Below are positions 9,704-22,079 of a stretch of 64,000 nt of DNA, piece after piece. The stretch's first letter is position 1; each line of letters opens with the position of its first letter. Below the pieces are notes generated by a model. The model was not told where the DNA came from. It ran no database searches and saw only the letters and a program-made list of their open reading frames with translations. The DNA lies in assembly GCA_030248225.1 (NCBI GenBank), contig JASANE010020265.1, forward strand, positions 1 through 64,000, given 5' to 3'. A program made the translations under genes and the position numbers. The stretch comes from Trileptium ribeirensis. Lineage: Eukaryota; Nematoda; Enoplea; Enoplida; Thoracostomopsidae.

Positions 9704-12700
9704 GTAAGTGAAAGTTTGTTTTGTTTTAATTACAAATTTTTAAGACAAACTGTGATGTAATTTTCGGTTATTCGCAGACTGTGCAGTTGCAGTTCAGTGT
9801 AAAAATGTGATCACGATGGAATGTTTCACAAAGCCTTATCGCTGGTATCTATTCTTCAAGTGGAAATGGCACGCTCCAAATGTTTCGAACATGTCCGACA
9901 ACTTTTATGGAAAATAAAAATTGCAGCGTAAATTGATCTCGTTACAATGAAATTATCAATGTCGTCACGTTTCTATGCTACGCCAACTTTTTATTAAGTT
10001 TTCACAGAGCACAAGACTACTATATGGCTGCTATTTCAGTTTGCGGGAAAAGCCGAAAAATTCACTTCCCGAAATACGCAGTGATATTAACCGATCAGCC
10101 ACGTTTCAAACTCACGATGTTGCATCAATTGTTTTGACAGTGCTCTATAAAATTGATGCAGTTTAGATAAAGAAACTATAATTGTAAGAAAAAGGGTAGC
10201 CAGCGGTGATGAAACAGAGAATAAACCCTCAAACCATATATTTTGCGGACTAGATTTTTATAAATTTGAAGTCTAGTAAATGCGAAAAATTTCACGTTTT
10301 CGATGCGCATGTGTTTCTGCCAACTTAGAAACTGTACGTCATTTTGTGACATGTATAAGTAAAACTTAATGTGCCGATAATTTTTTGTCTGAGAATGTGC
10401 CTACAGTAATGTTAAGCCCATGTAGTTAACGTGGTATAGCTGTTATCCGAACAGTGGTAACTAAAAATTGCACAGCCGAATCTAACCACTATTTATTCCC
10501 CACCGGAAATTCTTCGCTACTTCGCTACACGTATACGTAGATCCCATGTGTTAACCGACCGTTTTTCAATATTTTGTGAGCGTTTTTTGCTCCATTTATT
10601 CATTCATCGCGAAATTTCTGATATCGCTGAGTTATCACCAGTTAAATCATAGTGTCTCCAATTATATGTACGTTATATTCACAAAGACCGATCCCGTGAG
10701 CAAAGATCATGTACATAATTTACCTCATATCTGCACTTCCGTCAAATTCAGGTTTCGGTTTTCAGATATTTTCCTCTAGGTTTAGATAATGCTGAAATAT
10801 TAGACAGCGTCTTTACTTCTGGCTGAACACATTATTTTTAAATTGTAGACAGATTTAATGTTACATAATTTGAACATTCAACAGCTTTACTATTTTTTCT
10901 TATACTCGCCTACGTTCTGAATGCATAAAAGAAATATTATTACCGTTGGGTATATCCTAGGTGAGATCTGTTGCTAAGTGTTCCCTTGCTGCTGCGTAAC
11001 CTTTGAATAAACTAAACAAATACTGCAGCAATCTTTATGATTTTTCAATGGTTGAACAAACTAGAAAGACGCATGGTCTAAAATATAAGACATCATAAAA
11101 ATCGTCTTTCTAAAAGCGTGGATTTATAACGGGTTTTCAGGCTCTAATTGGTAAATTCCGGTAGCTAGTTTTCGCGTTTTATTTATAGAAAGTTGGTCTA
11201 GTTTATCCCAGTTAATTAGTTCCTACCCGCTCAGTTTATTGCTGTTGATTATGTTCTACCAGCTCTGAATTACTTAGCTAGAAAATCTGCAGCGTCCCAA
11301 ATCAAACCTCTTTGGAATTGTAGCACGACAGTTCAAATGACCCACAGTGTAATGCAGCACATGATTGTTAAAACGTGGCCGAGAGGTCGAGCGCGCTGTC
11401 CCCTACTACCGGTACAGAAGAAGTGTGTTCAAGTCCCACCGGCACCTGAATTTTAACATTTGGAGTCGTTTTTGTTCCAAGCAAATAAATGATATTTCTT
11501 ACATGTAAAATCATAGTGGGACATATATGGCATTAATAAAAGGTAAATGAAGCATTTCCTATATTCTTTATTCTATTGATCTGAATTGATCAACGATGAA
11601 TTATATGCCAAATTTGAGGCTGTGTAGGTTTACAATTATTGACAAGCGGAACTATAGGAACATAGATCGCAATATAACAAGCTTCAGACTTAACATATAA
11701 CCACAAAACTCTAGAAACGCAATGATCCTTGCGAAGTATCTCGTCTTCCGTAATAACACTTGCACTGCTGTGGTGATGTATGATCATCGACTTACCGTTA
11801 GAAATAGTGTCGTTGACAGTAAGGTATATATCTGTCCTGGCATGCTGCAAACGTAATATTAAGCAACCTTAATCAACCGGTGCCAGCGCAGCTTCTGTAT
11901 AGCACCGCTATGTTGTACCCAGTTGAAAGCAGTAAACAGTTAAATAAATGTTGTAGCAATTTTTGCAGCAAAAATTCTAGCAGTAACATGTTGCATCAAA
12001 TTTAGCCCTAAGTATTAACTAATGCACACTGTATTAGTACATGTTCCTACGAGTGGTGAAAATCACCGTTCTTATCATTGATCAAAATTCAAAACAGAAC
12101 AATCCGTTTAAAGAAGCGGCTGTATTGAATGCTTTTTATTGATAAAATTAGCAAACCGTATTCTCAAAGCCATTCATTGTCAATTCTTTATAGCTGCGAC
12201 ACTGCCTTATCGCTTTTGTAAAACAGTGCAGAGCAGGTTTAACGGGTTTTGCACAGTCTCATTATTATCTACAGTGTTATAAAAGTACTGTGTTTGACAG
12301 TTTTACACTGAAGACCGCTTACCAAGAGAAAATCTGATGCTGCAAACGATTTGGTGCCCAGACAACTAAAATTTATCATGAAACATGGGATTGTAATGAT
12401 AATTATATAGTAATCCAGTTAAAGTTTCCACTGTTCAATATCTAAAATGGTACAACTTATATGTTAAAAGGTTATGTTAGAGCAAATACTGCAGCGTAGC
12501 TTCAGGCCATAGGTATTGTGGTGAGCCAAAACTAATAGTTAACACTGTCTGAAGGAACTCTCGCAGGTCGTTGTCAAGACGTCTTTTTATACCCTGTGGT
12601 TCCGTTGGGCTTGCTGGATTACAATATACATCCACAAAGATGATGCGTAATAAACGTTTTTACATTAGGTTAAATTTATGCTTAATATCACTTTTGTTTA

Positions 12701-12875
12701 AAACTCCGACATAGGTAATTTGATAGAAATGCAGGATATAGTATGCCTTTTAGTTTTGTAGTGTATTGATATCTCATAAGAATATATAATAATTTAGGAC
12801 GGAAACATAAACTTTGTCTGGCTGTAATTCTCTAAGACAAAGCCTTTGAACCTAATAATGAGTCAAAACTTTTAG
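9704..12875 (+). other. intron of the SEC14-like gene
   Basis: The 3.2-kb intron begins GTAAGTG and ends CAAAACTTTTAG. It holds a tRNA-like sequence at 11374-11446 and an open terminal-exon-like stretch at 9778-9917; the rest is AT-rich without recognisable content. Confidence 0.55.
11374..11446 (+). repeat. tRNA-like sequence (Ser/Leu type), possible SINE head
   Basis: TGGCCGAGAGGTCGAG matches the D-arm/A-box of serine or leucine tRNAs, and GTGTTCAAGTCCCAC matches the T-arm/B-box at a suitable distance. The anticodon arm and the 5' side of the acceptor stem cannot be paired properly, so it is not a working tRNA. A run of five T follows at about 11469, a possible pol III terminator. A tRNA pseudogene or the head of a SINE explains it. 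Confidence 0.45.
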
Positions 12876-13099
12876 ATCACAAACTATCGAACGATATCAG
12901 TCTTGTGCCAAGTGATACTCCGGGAACAATTGAAAACGTATATCCGTCGATTCCGATGATGAACCGACGTTTCCCTAATCGTGGAAGTATAGTTTGCTAC
13001 AAACCAGGATGGTATAACGCCGAATTCGCTAATGATTCATGGATGTTTTCCAAATCGATTAAATATAAAATTTTTGCTTCTGATAGTCACATAAGCTAA
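12876..13099 (+). CDS. SEC14-like protein, terminal exon (GOLD domain, second part)
   Basis: After acceptor AAAACTTTTAG, two bases complete the split codon from the previous exon, and 73 further codons run to TAA at 13097-13099. The sequence GSIVCYKPGWYNAEFANDSW followed by SKSIKYKIFA is the typical C-terminal half of a GOLD domain: a Cys-rich strand, Pro-Gly turn, then an aromatic Asn-x-Ser-Trp segment and the last strand. The protein ends directly after the domain, as in SEC14-like proteins. The exon pair is consistent in phase and fold, which supports a real gene. No AATAAA is seen close behind the stop. Confidence 0.6.
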
Positions 13100-13163
13100 G
13101 AATTAGTTATAAAATAGTATATTCAAAATGTTGGGGCTGCCACTTACCCCACCCACGCAGATC

Positions 13164-13499
13164 GTAGTGGTAGTGACTCATCGTTTGTGTATGGACGTGA
13201 AGTATATATATGTGTTATCTATAAATATACATGGTACATAACCATACAGGCCGAAGCAGGGAATCCGGGGGCTAGGACCCCACGAGGGCTTCTTCCTCCC
13301 AGGACGACCTGCCGTCTCTTCCCCGACCCCGGCTTCCATCTTAACACGTCGGAGCGTCAGCGTGTACGGCTACATATATATTATAGCATCCGCGCTAGAT
13401 GTAAATATGTTATATACGGATATGTATCAATTATATATGTATACATACATAATATATATACCACGAATGTGTACACAACCATTGAGTCACTAACACTAC
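13164..13499. mobile_element. small inverted-repeat element with GC-rich centre
   Basis: The left arm GTAGTGGTAGTGACTCATCG and the right end, which reads GGTAGTGTTAGTGACTCAAT in reverse complement, form inverted repeats of about 45 bp that both continue into TATATATA. Between them lies a GC-rich block (13249-13365) foreign to its surroundings. Size and structure suit a MITE. No clear target duplication was found. Confidence 0.5.
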
Positions 13500-15616
13500 C
13501 GGTCCACAACGGCTGGGGATTAGATTAAACGAACATTTTTGAAATAGTAATTTTGTTAGCTACATAAACAAGTTTGGCTGTATATGATGTTAATATCATA
13601 ATATCCTTTATAGAGACATTTGGAAAAGATTCCTAACGGTCAGTATTACTGTTATTTTATTGTTTTGCCATTCAGATATGTTCGGCTTATATTTACAAAA
13701 AGTAGCTTCAGCATTTTACATGCAATGTTTATAGTGACGTATTTTTTGTTAAACATTCATACTTCTGATTGATCTAGCTTCGGTACCATTCAGCATGTGA
13801 TGTCAATTAATGCGCAGACATATACTAGATACGCATTGAAATCATTGGCATTGAAACTTGAAACATTTGACCGATACACATATAAAATTAAAAGTGGGCT
13901 ATGTAATTGAGTAATAATAAATGGAACAATTTGCGATAAATAAACAGCAGTTGTGAAATATTTCATTTTGAAGGTGTACGATCAATCCTATGCACTCATT
14001 AAGCGGAAAAAATTACGGATTTCTAGCCGCAGTCAATGAGCTTTCACTCTGAGGAATTATATAGTCGTCATTAAATTGTAGAAGGTCTGTCAAATGCTCC
14101 AAACTAACAGTTTGAAACTAACAGCACATGACAGGCTAACTAATGGTTGAATCAATCTAGGGTTTCTAATCAAAAGTTTGTTTTTAAGGTACTGGAATTT
14201 CCAGGACTTAGCGATAAACACTAATTTAGCCAACTTTGACTCGATATTGGTGCTTGGTTTTTAAGCTTGGAAATAGGGTTTGTACGAGTTGTCAACAATT
14301 GAATATTGTTGGTAACTAAACCAAATAGATTTTAAGTCAAATTGACGTCGCGGAAATAGTAAATACTGCGTTCTTTAAATTACAGATCGGTGCACCAGCT
14401 TCTGTAGCATTGCTTTTTAATCGTACATACATTGTTTATATTTTGTAATTTACGTGACACATATTTGTGACATATTTTGCATTTTTATATAGTAATACCA
14501 CGTTTATTTTTAAAATTTATTTATTGTATATAAAAATCAGGACCGGAATAAAATTAAATATGTGAGGGCTCTCTGAACATTGATGTGAGGGACCCGTACA
14601 GCGTCCCTCCCAGCACGCAAATACCTCGCTGAAATTTACAAAATATGGCAAAATATTGGAGAAACTTCGGTAAAAATTAGCAAATATAGGCTAAAATAGG
14701 GGAAAATTATCTTAAAGATAGGTGAAAATTAACAAAAATTCAACAAATCTTAGTGCCTTTTCTGGGAAGAAATTCAATTGCTCATCTGCTCGAAATGATA
14801 AAAAATTTGGAAAATGTGAGGCGACCCATGGGTATGAGCCCCCACGGTCGGAGAGAAGAAAGAGTCCTACGGCCGGCACTGATTAAAATCATTAAAATCT
14901 ACATGTGCAACAAATTCTTCCTTTAAACACAATACAGTACCTAACTTGAAATAAAGCGAAACAAAATTATATATACAAAGGATCTGCAAGTGATGAAATT
15001 CCTACTCCCGAACAATGCGTAATGAAAGCACAAATTTATATAACTAACACCATGAAATACTCGGTTTTACTATAAGAATAACTGGGTATATAATTTATAC
15101 TAATGTTCTTCGTTCCGATGCTTCTGTAAAATCGTAGAGTCTTTATATATTCTTACAAAAATATTTAAATCCAATCCTTTTGTGGGATTTATAGGACTAT
15201 GCCCATTTGCATTGTGGTCAGTTTTTGATTGGACTTTTTCTTCGGGAGCCACAACGGTTACTTTCGTTTTAACTATTTTAATGCTTGTAAATAGCGTACA
15301 TATTCCTCAACATACCGTCTAATGATTGAGTAATCAGCATGGACTGAACATAATAATGTAAAAATTATACGAATGTTGTCAGTCATGGACTCAAAAATAT
15401 TAGCAGAAAGCAACTTTCAGTCTATTGATTACTTTAGCTAAGTTTGCGAAATTGACAGTAGGAATAATTGATGACAATGTAATCTAAGAGCGCCTTCACA
15501 TATTGAAACTTTGCGCAAATTTTCAGTTCAAAATTTGAACTCAAAATTTGATCAAATTGATCAAAATTTGGCGGTGATTTTTAAAGAAAAATTGCTATTT
15601 CTCAAAATTTGGCATT
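13500..15616. other. intergenic DNA with one A-rich array
   Basis: No coding sequence is visible. At 14615-14750 lies one copy of the dispersed GGCAAAATATTGG-type array (see 46905-47060), flanked by GC-richer segments GACCCGTACAGCGTCCCTCC and GGCGACCCATGGGT. Confidence 0.6.
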
Positions 15617-15934
15617 AAAATTTGAGTTCAAACTTTTGCAGTTAATACATTTCTTCGATGGTTGGCTAAAGGAATATCCTTGAAAAATTTTAACACTGCT
15701 CACATGTACAAATTTGGCAAAATGCAAAGAAATTTCTTTAAAAGTTTGATCAAAATTTGAGCCTAAATTTTGATTAAAATTTGAGTTCAAACTTTTGCAG
15801 GTAATACATTTCTTCGATGGTTGGCTAAAGGAATATTCTTGAAAAATTTCAACAGTGCTTACATGTACAAACTTGGCAAAATGCAAAGAAAATTCTTTAA
15901 AATTTTGATCAAAATTTGAGCCTAAATTTTGATA
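15617..15934. repeat. 159-bp tandem duplication
   Basis: Two adjacent copies (15617-15775 and 15776-15934) differ at about eight positions. Each carries ACATTTCTTCGATGGTTGGC. As 159 is divisible by three, a minus-strand frame of 134 codons runs through both, repeating a 53-residue unit. Most differences change the amino acid, so selection on a protein is unlikely. Confidence 0.85.
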
Positions 15935-18900
15935 AATAAAATGATCGAGGTCGCAAGAACAGAACATGACAAACATTTTGCGACATGGGCAAAACCTACC
16001 GGTCATACGTTGCTGAGTTATGACGATTAACAGCTACATATTGGTTTACTTCCGCTAGCTATGTAATCTTAATTAAATGATACACGGCCGTACTACCTGA
16101 GGTAGTTAGAAATACGTGTGCATAACGAATGGTATGTATCCTTCTGCTGCGATAGAGGAGAACTGCCACATTTTTTTTGATATTCATATAGCCATTTAAA
16201 CCAATATTAAGCATCTTGAAATACACCCTTGTGACGAAGCGGAAGTCACTTGATATTAGCCTTATGTTTATAGCTTCGGGTTGTATGCACAGGGAACAAA
16301 AACTAGAGTATATAATATGTTGCCTAATCAGTATCGCTCTTAATAGGCTGAGTGTGTTGATAACGATACTGCATAAGGCTTATTATTCGCTTTCGCAATT
16401 ATTATTGCATATGTCATAGCCTTAACGGTTGTTAAAACTAAGAATTGCATGTTGTGTGTAAACGCTAAGGTTTGTACGTATTCAAAATAGCATTGTTTAT
16501 ATAACGAGCAGCTAACTATAAACAATGTTTGTGTTGTTTTTTCAACCACCGATTCACCACAAATGTTTGCAGCCAGGTTTGCTTATGTCAAAAATCACTA
16601 TCGGTGGTGACCTGAAAACTTATTATTGCGTAGGGGGACATATCCATCTTAGCCATCTTAGAAAGCATCCATCTTAATGTTCTTGTCTGAGAAAAGATGT
16701 ATTTGGTTGACTTTGAAAGAATGAATAGGTAAAAATATATACACGTTGTTATATCAAATTGAACGAATATTCGGTGTTCCTATCTGACACAGGCAGAGCG
16801 TTTGTTTTCCGTTTAGCCAAAGTCGTGTATGCAAAAGTTTTTGGAATGTATGCAATATTTTTAGAGCTATGCAAACGAAAAATATGTAGCAAGCCAGGGT
16901 GGAAACTAGTATGTGTCGCAGTCTCAGCTCTGGCGGATCCAAGAACTGTCACCCACTCCCCGTCAGAGTATTGGCATACCACACAAGGGTGAAATATGCG
17001 GAATAAAATCGAAAATATGTACTTGAATAGTAGTCAAAAAACTTTCATTAAAAAAGTCCCAATTGTTGAAAAAAATTTGTAAAACCGTCCCCTGTCAGAA
17101 ATTCCTGGATCCGCGACTGTGTCTAAGTGACATATATAGCTCCGAGCATCCCATATATGGGTTAAACATAAGCTATTGTTTAATGCTTACTATTAATAAA
17201 AAAGTTGTCTGACTTCCACTGTAATGCTCAGTGATGTCAATTTTCAAAATGTTAATGTTTTCTTTATCATCGTCATTGTCAGTAATTGGGTCTTGTGAAG
17301 TTTAACTTTGACCGAAAGTTTATAGCGGGGTGAAATACATGTCCCAACTGAATTCATTAGAGCAGCTTTGTCGGCATTTTAGGTTCGTTACACATATAGG
17401 CGCTGCAGCAACATTTTATTATAGATATGTGGCATATTCTAAATGAGATATAGCAAAATCATAACTTGGACATGATGACGAAACATAAATATAATAAATA
17501 GCGGTCTAGCTATCTGCATTTTGTTATCACAACATGGGGCATTCATTGACAGACTTATCGCATGGAATTATGCTCACATAGCTGTGAAAACAAATACGCT
17601 ACTGCTTGATGTGATTAAATTGCGTGGCCAAAGTCTACTAGGAGTGAAATCTTTACTGTGGAATTAATTATAAACTATGCTTGTTTTATGATTATGGAAC
17701 CATTCATAGACACAGCAAAATGGTAATTTTAATGGAAATTTTAGAAATTGATAAAATTTGTAGCATTCAAAAGTACATTATTATGTAACATTTTTGTTTC
17801 AAGCTATGTTTTAATTCACGGGAACTGCTTTTTGTTCAAAATTTCTCAGTTATGATTTAGCTTTATATATAGAATCATATACGACGTAAGGCATCATGTA
17901 TCTTAAGATGTGTACGTCTATGGCCGAATTCTGTCACAGAGCCACTTCCGCCCCGTGACAAAAACGTGCATCCAAATCCGACCCTTCATACTTAAAATAA
18001 TCAGCTCTAAACTTTACTAATATGGTTGTACTAGCCGAGGTCGTGCATGTGTCAGGGCTTGTTAGCCGCGACGGGCTACATGAAAATATTTATTACGTTC
18101 AGTTTAGCAAATTGTATTACAGAGTAAATAATTAGCTCTTGACGTAAAAAGGCAAGTACTTGAAGCTTCTCTCATAAATACAGGTGAAATAAGTAGGTAA
18201 ATATCACTATTTTCAAAATTTTTGTTTAGGTGTCTTTTAAAAGCCAACCTAATAGCTATGTAAAATACACTCTTTCTTACATGAAAACTATACTAATCTA
18301 TCTGGAATGATGTTTTACGACTATACAACAATGTGTAGCACCAATTTCCAATTTTAGTGATTTTTCAATCTTGTCGTATTTCTGCCTTTTATAGCCGACT
18401 GCGCACCCTGTGACCGTTTTTCAGCCATGCTTTATGATTAGCTACTTTATTTGTAGCGCCTGGATTGTTGCAAAAATATCACAGTGGCTAATCGCGCCTT
18501 GACAATCTTAGCTTTAGAGCCGCCGCAGACAGTGACAAAGGCCGACCCTGCCGCACACATCTTAAGGCTAATGATGTGTAACTTTCGATACTTTAAATGC
18601 CTGAGGTACAGCTGGTACCTATAGGACGAATGTAACACAGCTAGAGCTAGGGTAACAGTTCATGGGTTCAAGCAAAACTGTGTTAATAATTGGTGCAAAA
18701 TATTAAATAAAAATATACTTTATTTTATCTTAGTCATATGAAATTTTAAAAGATTGTGCATTATAAACAAGAGAGACACTTATTTTGGATTTAATGTTAG
18801 AACTGTATGAAGCCGCACACACTTGGTTAATCTATATATTGAGTAGCAGTTTAGCGTATCAAATGGAGTTCACATCACCTTTCTAGCAAGTGTACTTTGT

Positions 18901-21900
18901 GGAAGAGCATGACAACTCCCAACACTCCATACAGCCGAAAATTACGCTCGCCATCCATTTTTGGGTTGTTAAATGTATCCCACCAGCTTTAAAGACGGCC
19001 CCAATAACATCCAATTTTGAGGTCCTAGCCTTCAAAGCCATCAGTTCCCGTTTATTCACTCCTTAAGGCTGAAAACGGCTGTGATGTGTATTACTATTAT
19101 TGAGGTTTCGAGCTATAAAGGTTACTAAGAATACATATTACATATGTCTATTTATGCATTTATGGTCTAGATAAAGTCAGAAAACAGGCTTCGCTAGCGG
19201 TGCACTCCATTATTGTATATTTTCAGTGACATATCTCCGCGTCGGTGTACCAAACAGAATGAAGCACTTGATTTGTACAAAAAGAATGATTTGACTTGTA
19301 ATTTTTTTATTTTAACATTTATTCGCCCATTGCTTGCTTAGAATAGCATTATAAATTCCCAACCGCGGCCCCACTGTTTGACAGTTGGTTAGCATCTTAG
19401 CATACAGGAAACCTAGTGACAATTCTCGGTAAGTCGATCCTTTAGTGTGAGAGGGATTTTACAAACCATTATAAACAATACTACTATTAAAATTAAATTT
19501 TAAATCTGTTTGGACTTCCAAATTAGGTATACAACGAAGGGTTGGTTTTTTCAGGAAAAAAGTCGGACCGGAAAAAAACGTTTTTTTCGGAAAAAATGGA
19601 AAAACCGCAAAAAACGGAAAAAAAGTAAAATTTATTGTTAGCTGTTTACTTGTTAGCCTGTTAGAAAAATAGCAGTAAACACAGTTTTATGCGAAATTGA
19701 ATCTCCGTTGTTAATCATTAATGCCTTAATTACTGAAAAGGTCTAAAACTACAATGTTGTCACATAGAAAGAACTTCATACGCAACCGTAAACTCATATT
19801 TTTCAGCATGGTATTTGCGCGATAGCATGTGAAAACGCTGCTGGTATATTATATATACTGCAAAGCATCTCTCACGTCTTCATCTATTTAATATTGATAC
19901 AAAGGTCGCGCCGTTGGAGACAGAGCCTGCGCTGGGATTCCTTTGTAAAATGCAATGCACCGTAATTGAACAAATATAAAGTTTCTGGTTGGTGATTAAG
20001 TTCCTATGACATGACAGTATATAAGCATTGACTACTGAACAAAACGAAATATTTATTGAAAAATGCATATAAATGAAAATTAGCATGGCAAAAGAAGCAA
20101 AACATAATGTGTTTTTAATTAACTTGCTAAGATACGCATACTTGGTAACTATCGAAGCTCAGCTTTACAAAAGTATATATAATGGCATACCCAGCATTTA
20201 TCTAAAGGCGAGTAAATAGGGATTTTGCGGGCGAGCAATTGACCACATAATATAACATTAAGATTGTTCAGACCGGGTTTCAATGGTTCCAAGCGAGAGC
20301 CGCCTTATGGTTAAACAAGTAGCTATGTTTGTTTTATTTAGCGATAAACCAGTTGCGTATTTATCTTCAACTCAAAACTTAAACTATTGTAACAATAGTG
20401 TCGTTCATTGATAACGGTTAAAATTGTCGATTGCGGCATTATAATTTTCAGTATTGTTATACTTGCTCTTAACTGGTGTCAAATTTCCAGCCCTGCAAGT
20501 GATGCTGGAAGCGCATTAACACAATAGAGTATGTGGTTTAACTCATGTTGGTTTTTCTTGGAGGGAGGGCTGACTTTAGGGGTAACCACTAACCAACTCC
20601 CGTCCCATATGTATCTGTTGGCATGTGTGCCTGGCCTGTGTCTGCCTAGTTTACTGCCTTCATATGCTCGATACAAATTCCATAGCTCTACTCAGTACCG
20701 CACCGCGCCTATTTATTTTAAATTTACCATCGGGCGAGAGTTTTTTATGCTGTGGAGGAGGCAAGCTATGCTTATGCTAAGATTATAAGTTTAGTCGATG
20801 GCATAGTTATACCATTTCTGCCATATAAATCACTTGTACCACATTGTTATACCATTTACGCATGAAATGTAAATGCTGTTTAAAAGGGTGTAAATAATGT
20901 TCAAGGCTATAATATTTTGTTGCAAAACGGTTCTCCAACTATTTTCGACTTCAAAATTCTGAAATAGTTTTTTCCATTTTTTTCCGGGGGGGGTAGCAAA
21001 AAAACGGAAAAACCATTTTCTACGTTGGTTTTTTCCGATGCCCAACGCTGGTGCGAACCTAGATCGATCAGACGCTCTAAACGCTTATTTATTTATTTAT
21101 TTATTTATTTTGAACAACTTTTGTATTAAAATAAGTCTTTTATACACCATAGCCTATCTAGTCGCCACTTCGTAGCACTTGGGTTCTTTAAGAACTACTG
21201 GTTCATGCACATAAACAATTAGGCTGCTGTTAGCGTTGATCACAATGTTCTTGCTCGCAGTTGTATACTGTAATAGATAATCGAACTTTAACTATGTATG
21301 TAATGTTGCTAAGCAAAAAAACATGCCTCATTAAAATTTAAGCGGCTATAATTACACAATTATATCAGTGTTAAGCTTCACAATGTGCAGACTAAAATTT
21401 GGTTTCCTGTTCGCGACAACGAGATTTTTCTCCATTTGAAAAGCCATTTCATTTAAATTTATCGCTGCGCTTAGATTGTTGGAGTTAGCTGTAAATAGAG
21501 TGGACTATAATATTCAAATTCTGCGTAAGATCATATTTGTAGCAACTAGATTACTAAAGAAACTTAAACAGCGTGAGAAACATTGGATCGGGAGTGTTGT
21601 TTTACCAATATTTACTAAACGAAGTAAACACAATTTAAAAATATATGTAACCAATTTATGGTATATAATCAATAGCATGCTCTCACTTGTGAATGGAGTC
21701 AGTTCAATCGACATTTTTATTAAAAAAGCGGCATTCCGACACCGAATTATAAATCTTTCAACGGATCATGTTAAAAGAATTTAAAGACGGAAATTTGCAC
21801 TTTATCCGACGGTTACAACTACCAAGAATTTATGATGATTTCTGCAGAAGAGTAGGGCAGTCTTATAAATCACTATATAAAAATGACGCGATCCATTTCG

Positions 21901-21904
21901 ACCT
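15935..21904. other. AT-rich intergenic DNA
   Basis: I see no supported gene. Two stretches rich in A-runs or T-runs with CGGAAAAAA motifs (19540-19625 and 20930-21050) may be ends of a DNA element in opposite orientation. The right one reads AGCGTTGGGCATCGG in reverse complement, like some hAT ends, but the left end does not match well. Confidence 0.5.
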
Positions 21905-22079
21905 TTGCCTTTTCTGGGGGGTTACCGTCACTGTAAGGGGGTCATGGTATCGTGGACAAAATTTTTTTTCAGACAAACAGTTTGGGGAGTATAACAACTG
22001 GTCGAGGGAAAATTCCAAAAAGCTCCGCAAAACGTGGAATTGTCCATGATACCATTACCGCCGCCCCAAAAAAGTGAGG
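21905..22079. repeat. imperfect foldback sequence
   Basis: GTCATGGTATCGTGGACAAA at about 21942-21961 pairs with TTGTCCATGATACCATTACC near 22040-22059, with two mismatches, and the pairing continues weakly outward between the GGGGGG-containing left side and the CCGCCGCCCC right side. The loop is about 80 bp. It could be a MITE remnant. Confidence 0.45.

Noticed and set aside
9778..9917. Second exon candidate of the SEC14-like gene
   Set aside because: It fits in phase, but the 12876-13099 exon completes the GOLD domain, so this one is kept only as a possible alternative end.
15602..16006. 134-codon minus-strand frame with a 53-residue repeat
   Set aside because: The frame is open because a 159-bp duplication is a multiple of three; most differences between the copies change amino acids, and no start or domain supports a protein.
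19540..21060. Possible DNA element bounded by A-run/T-run sequences with CGGAAAAAA
   Set aside because: The two ends match only in low-complexity parts, and no target duplication was found.
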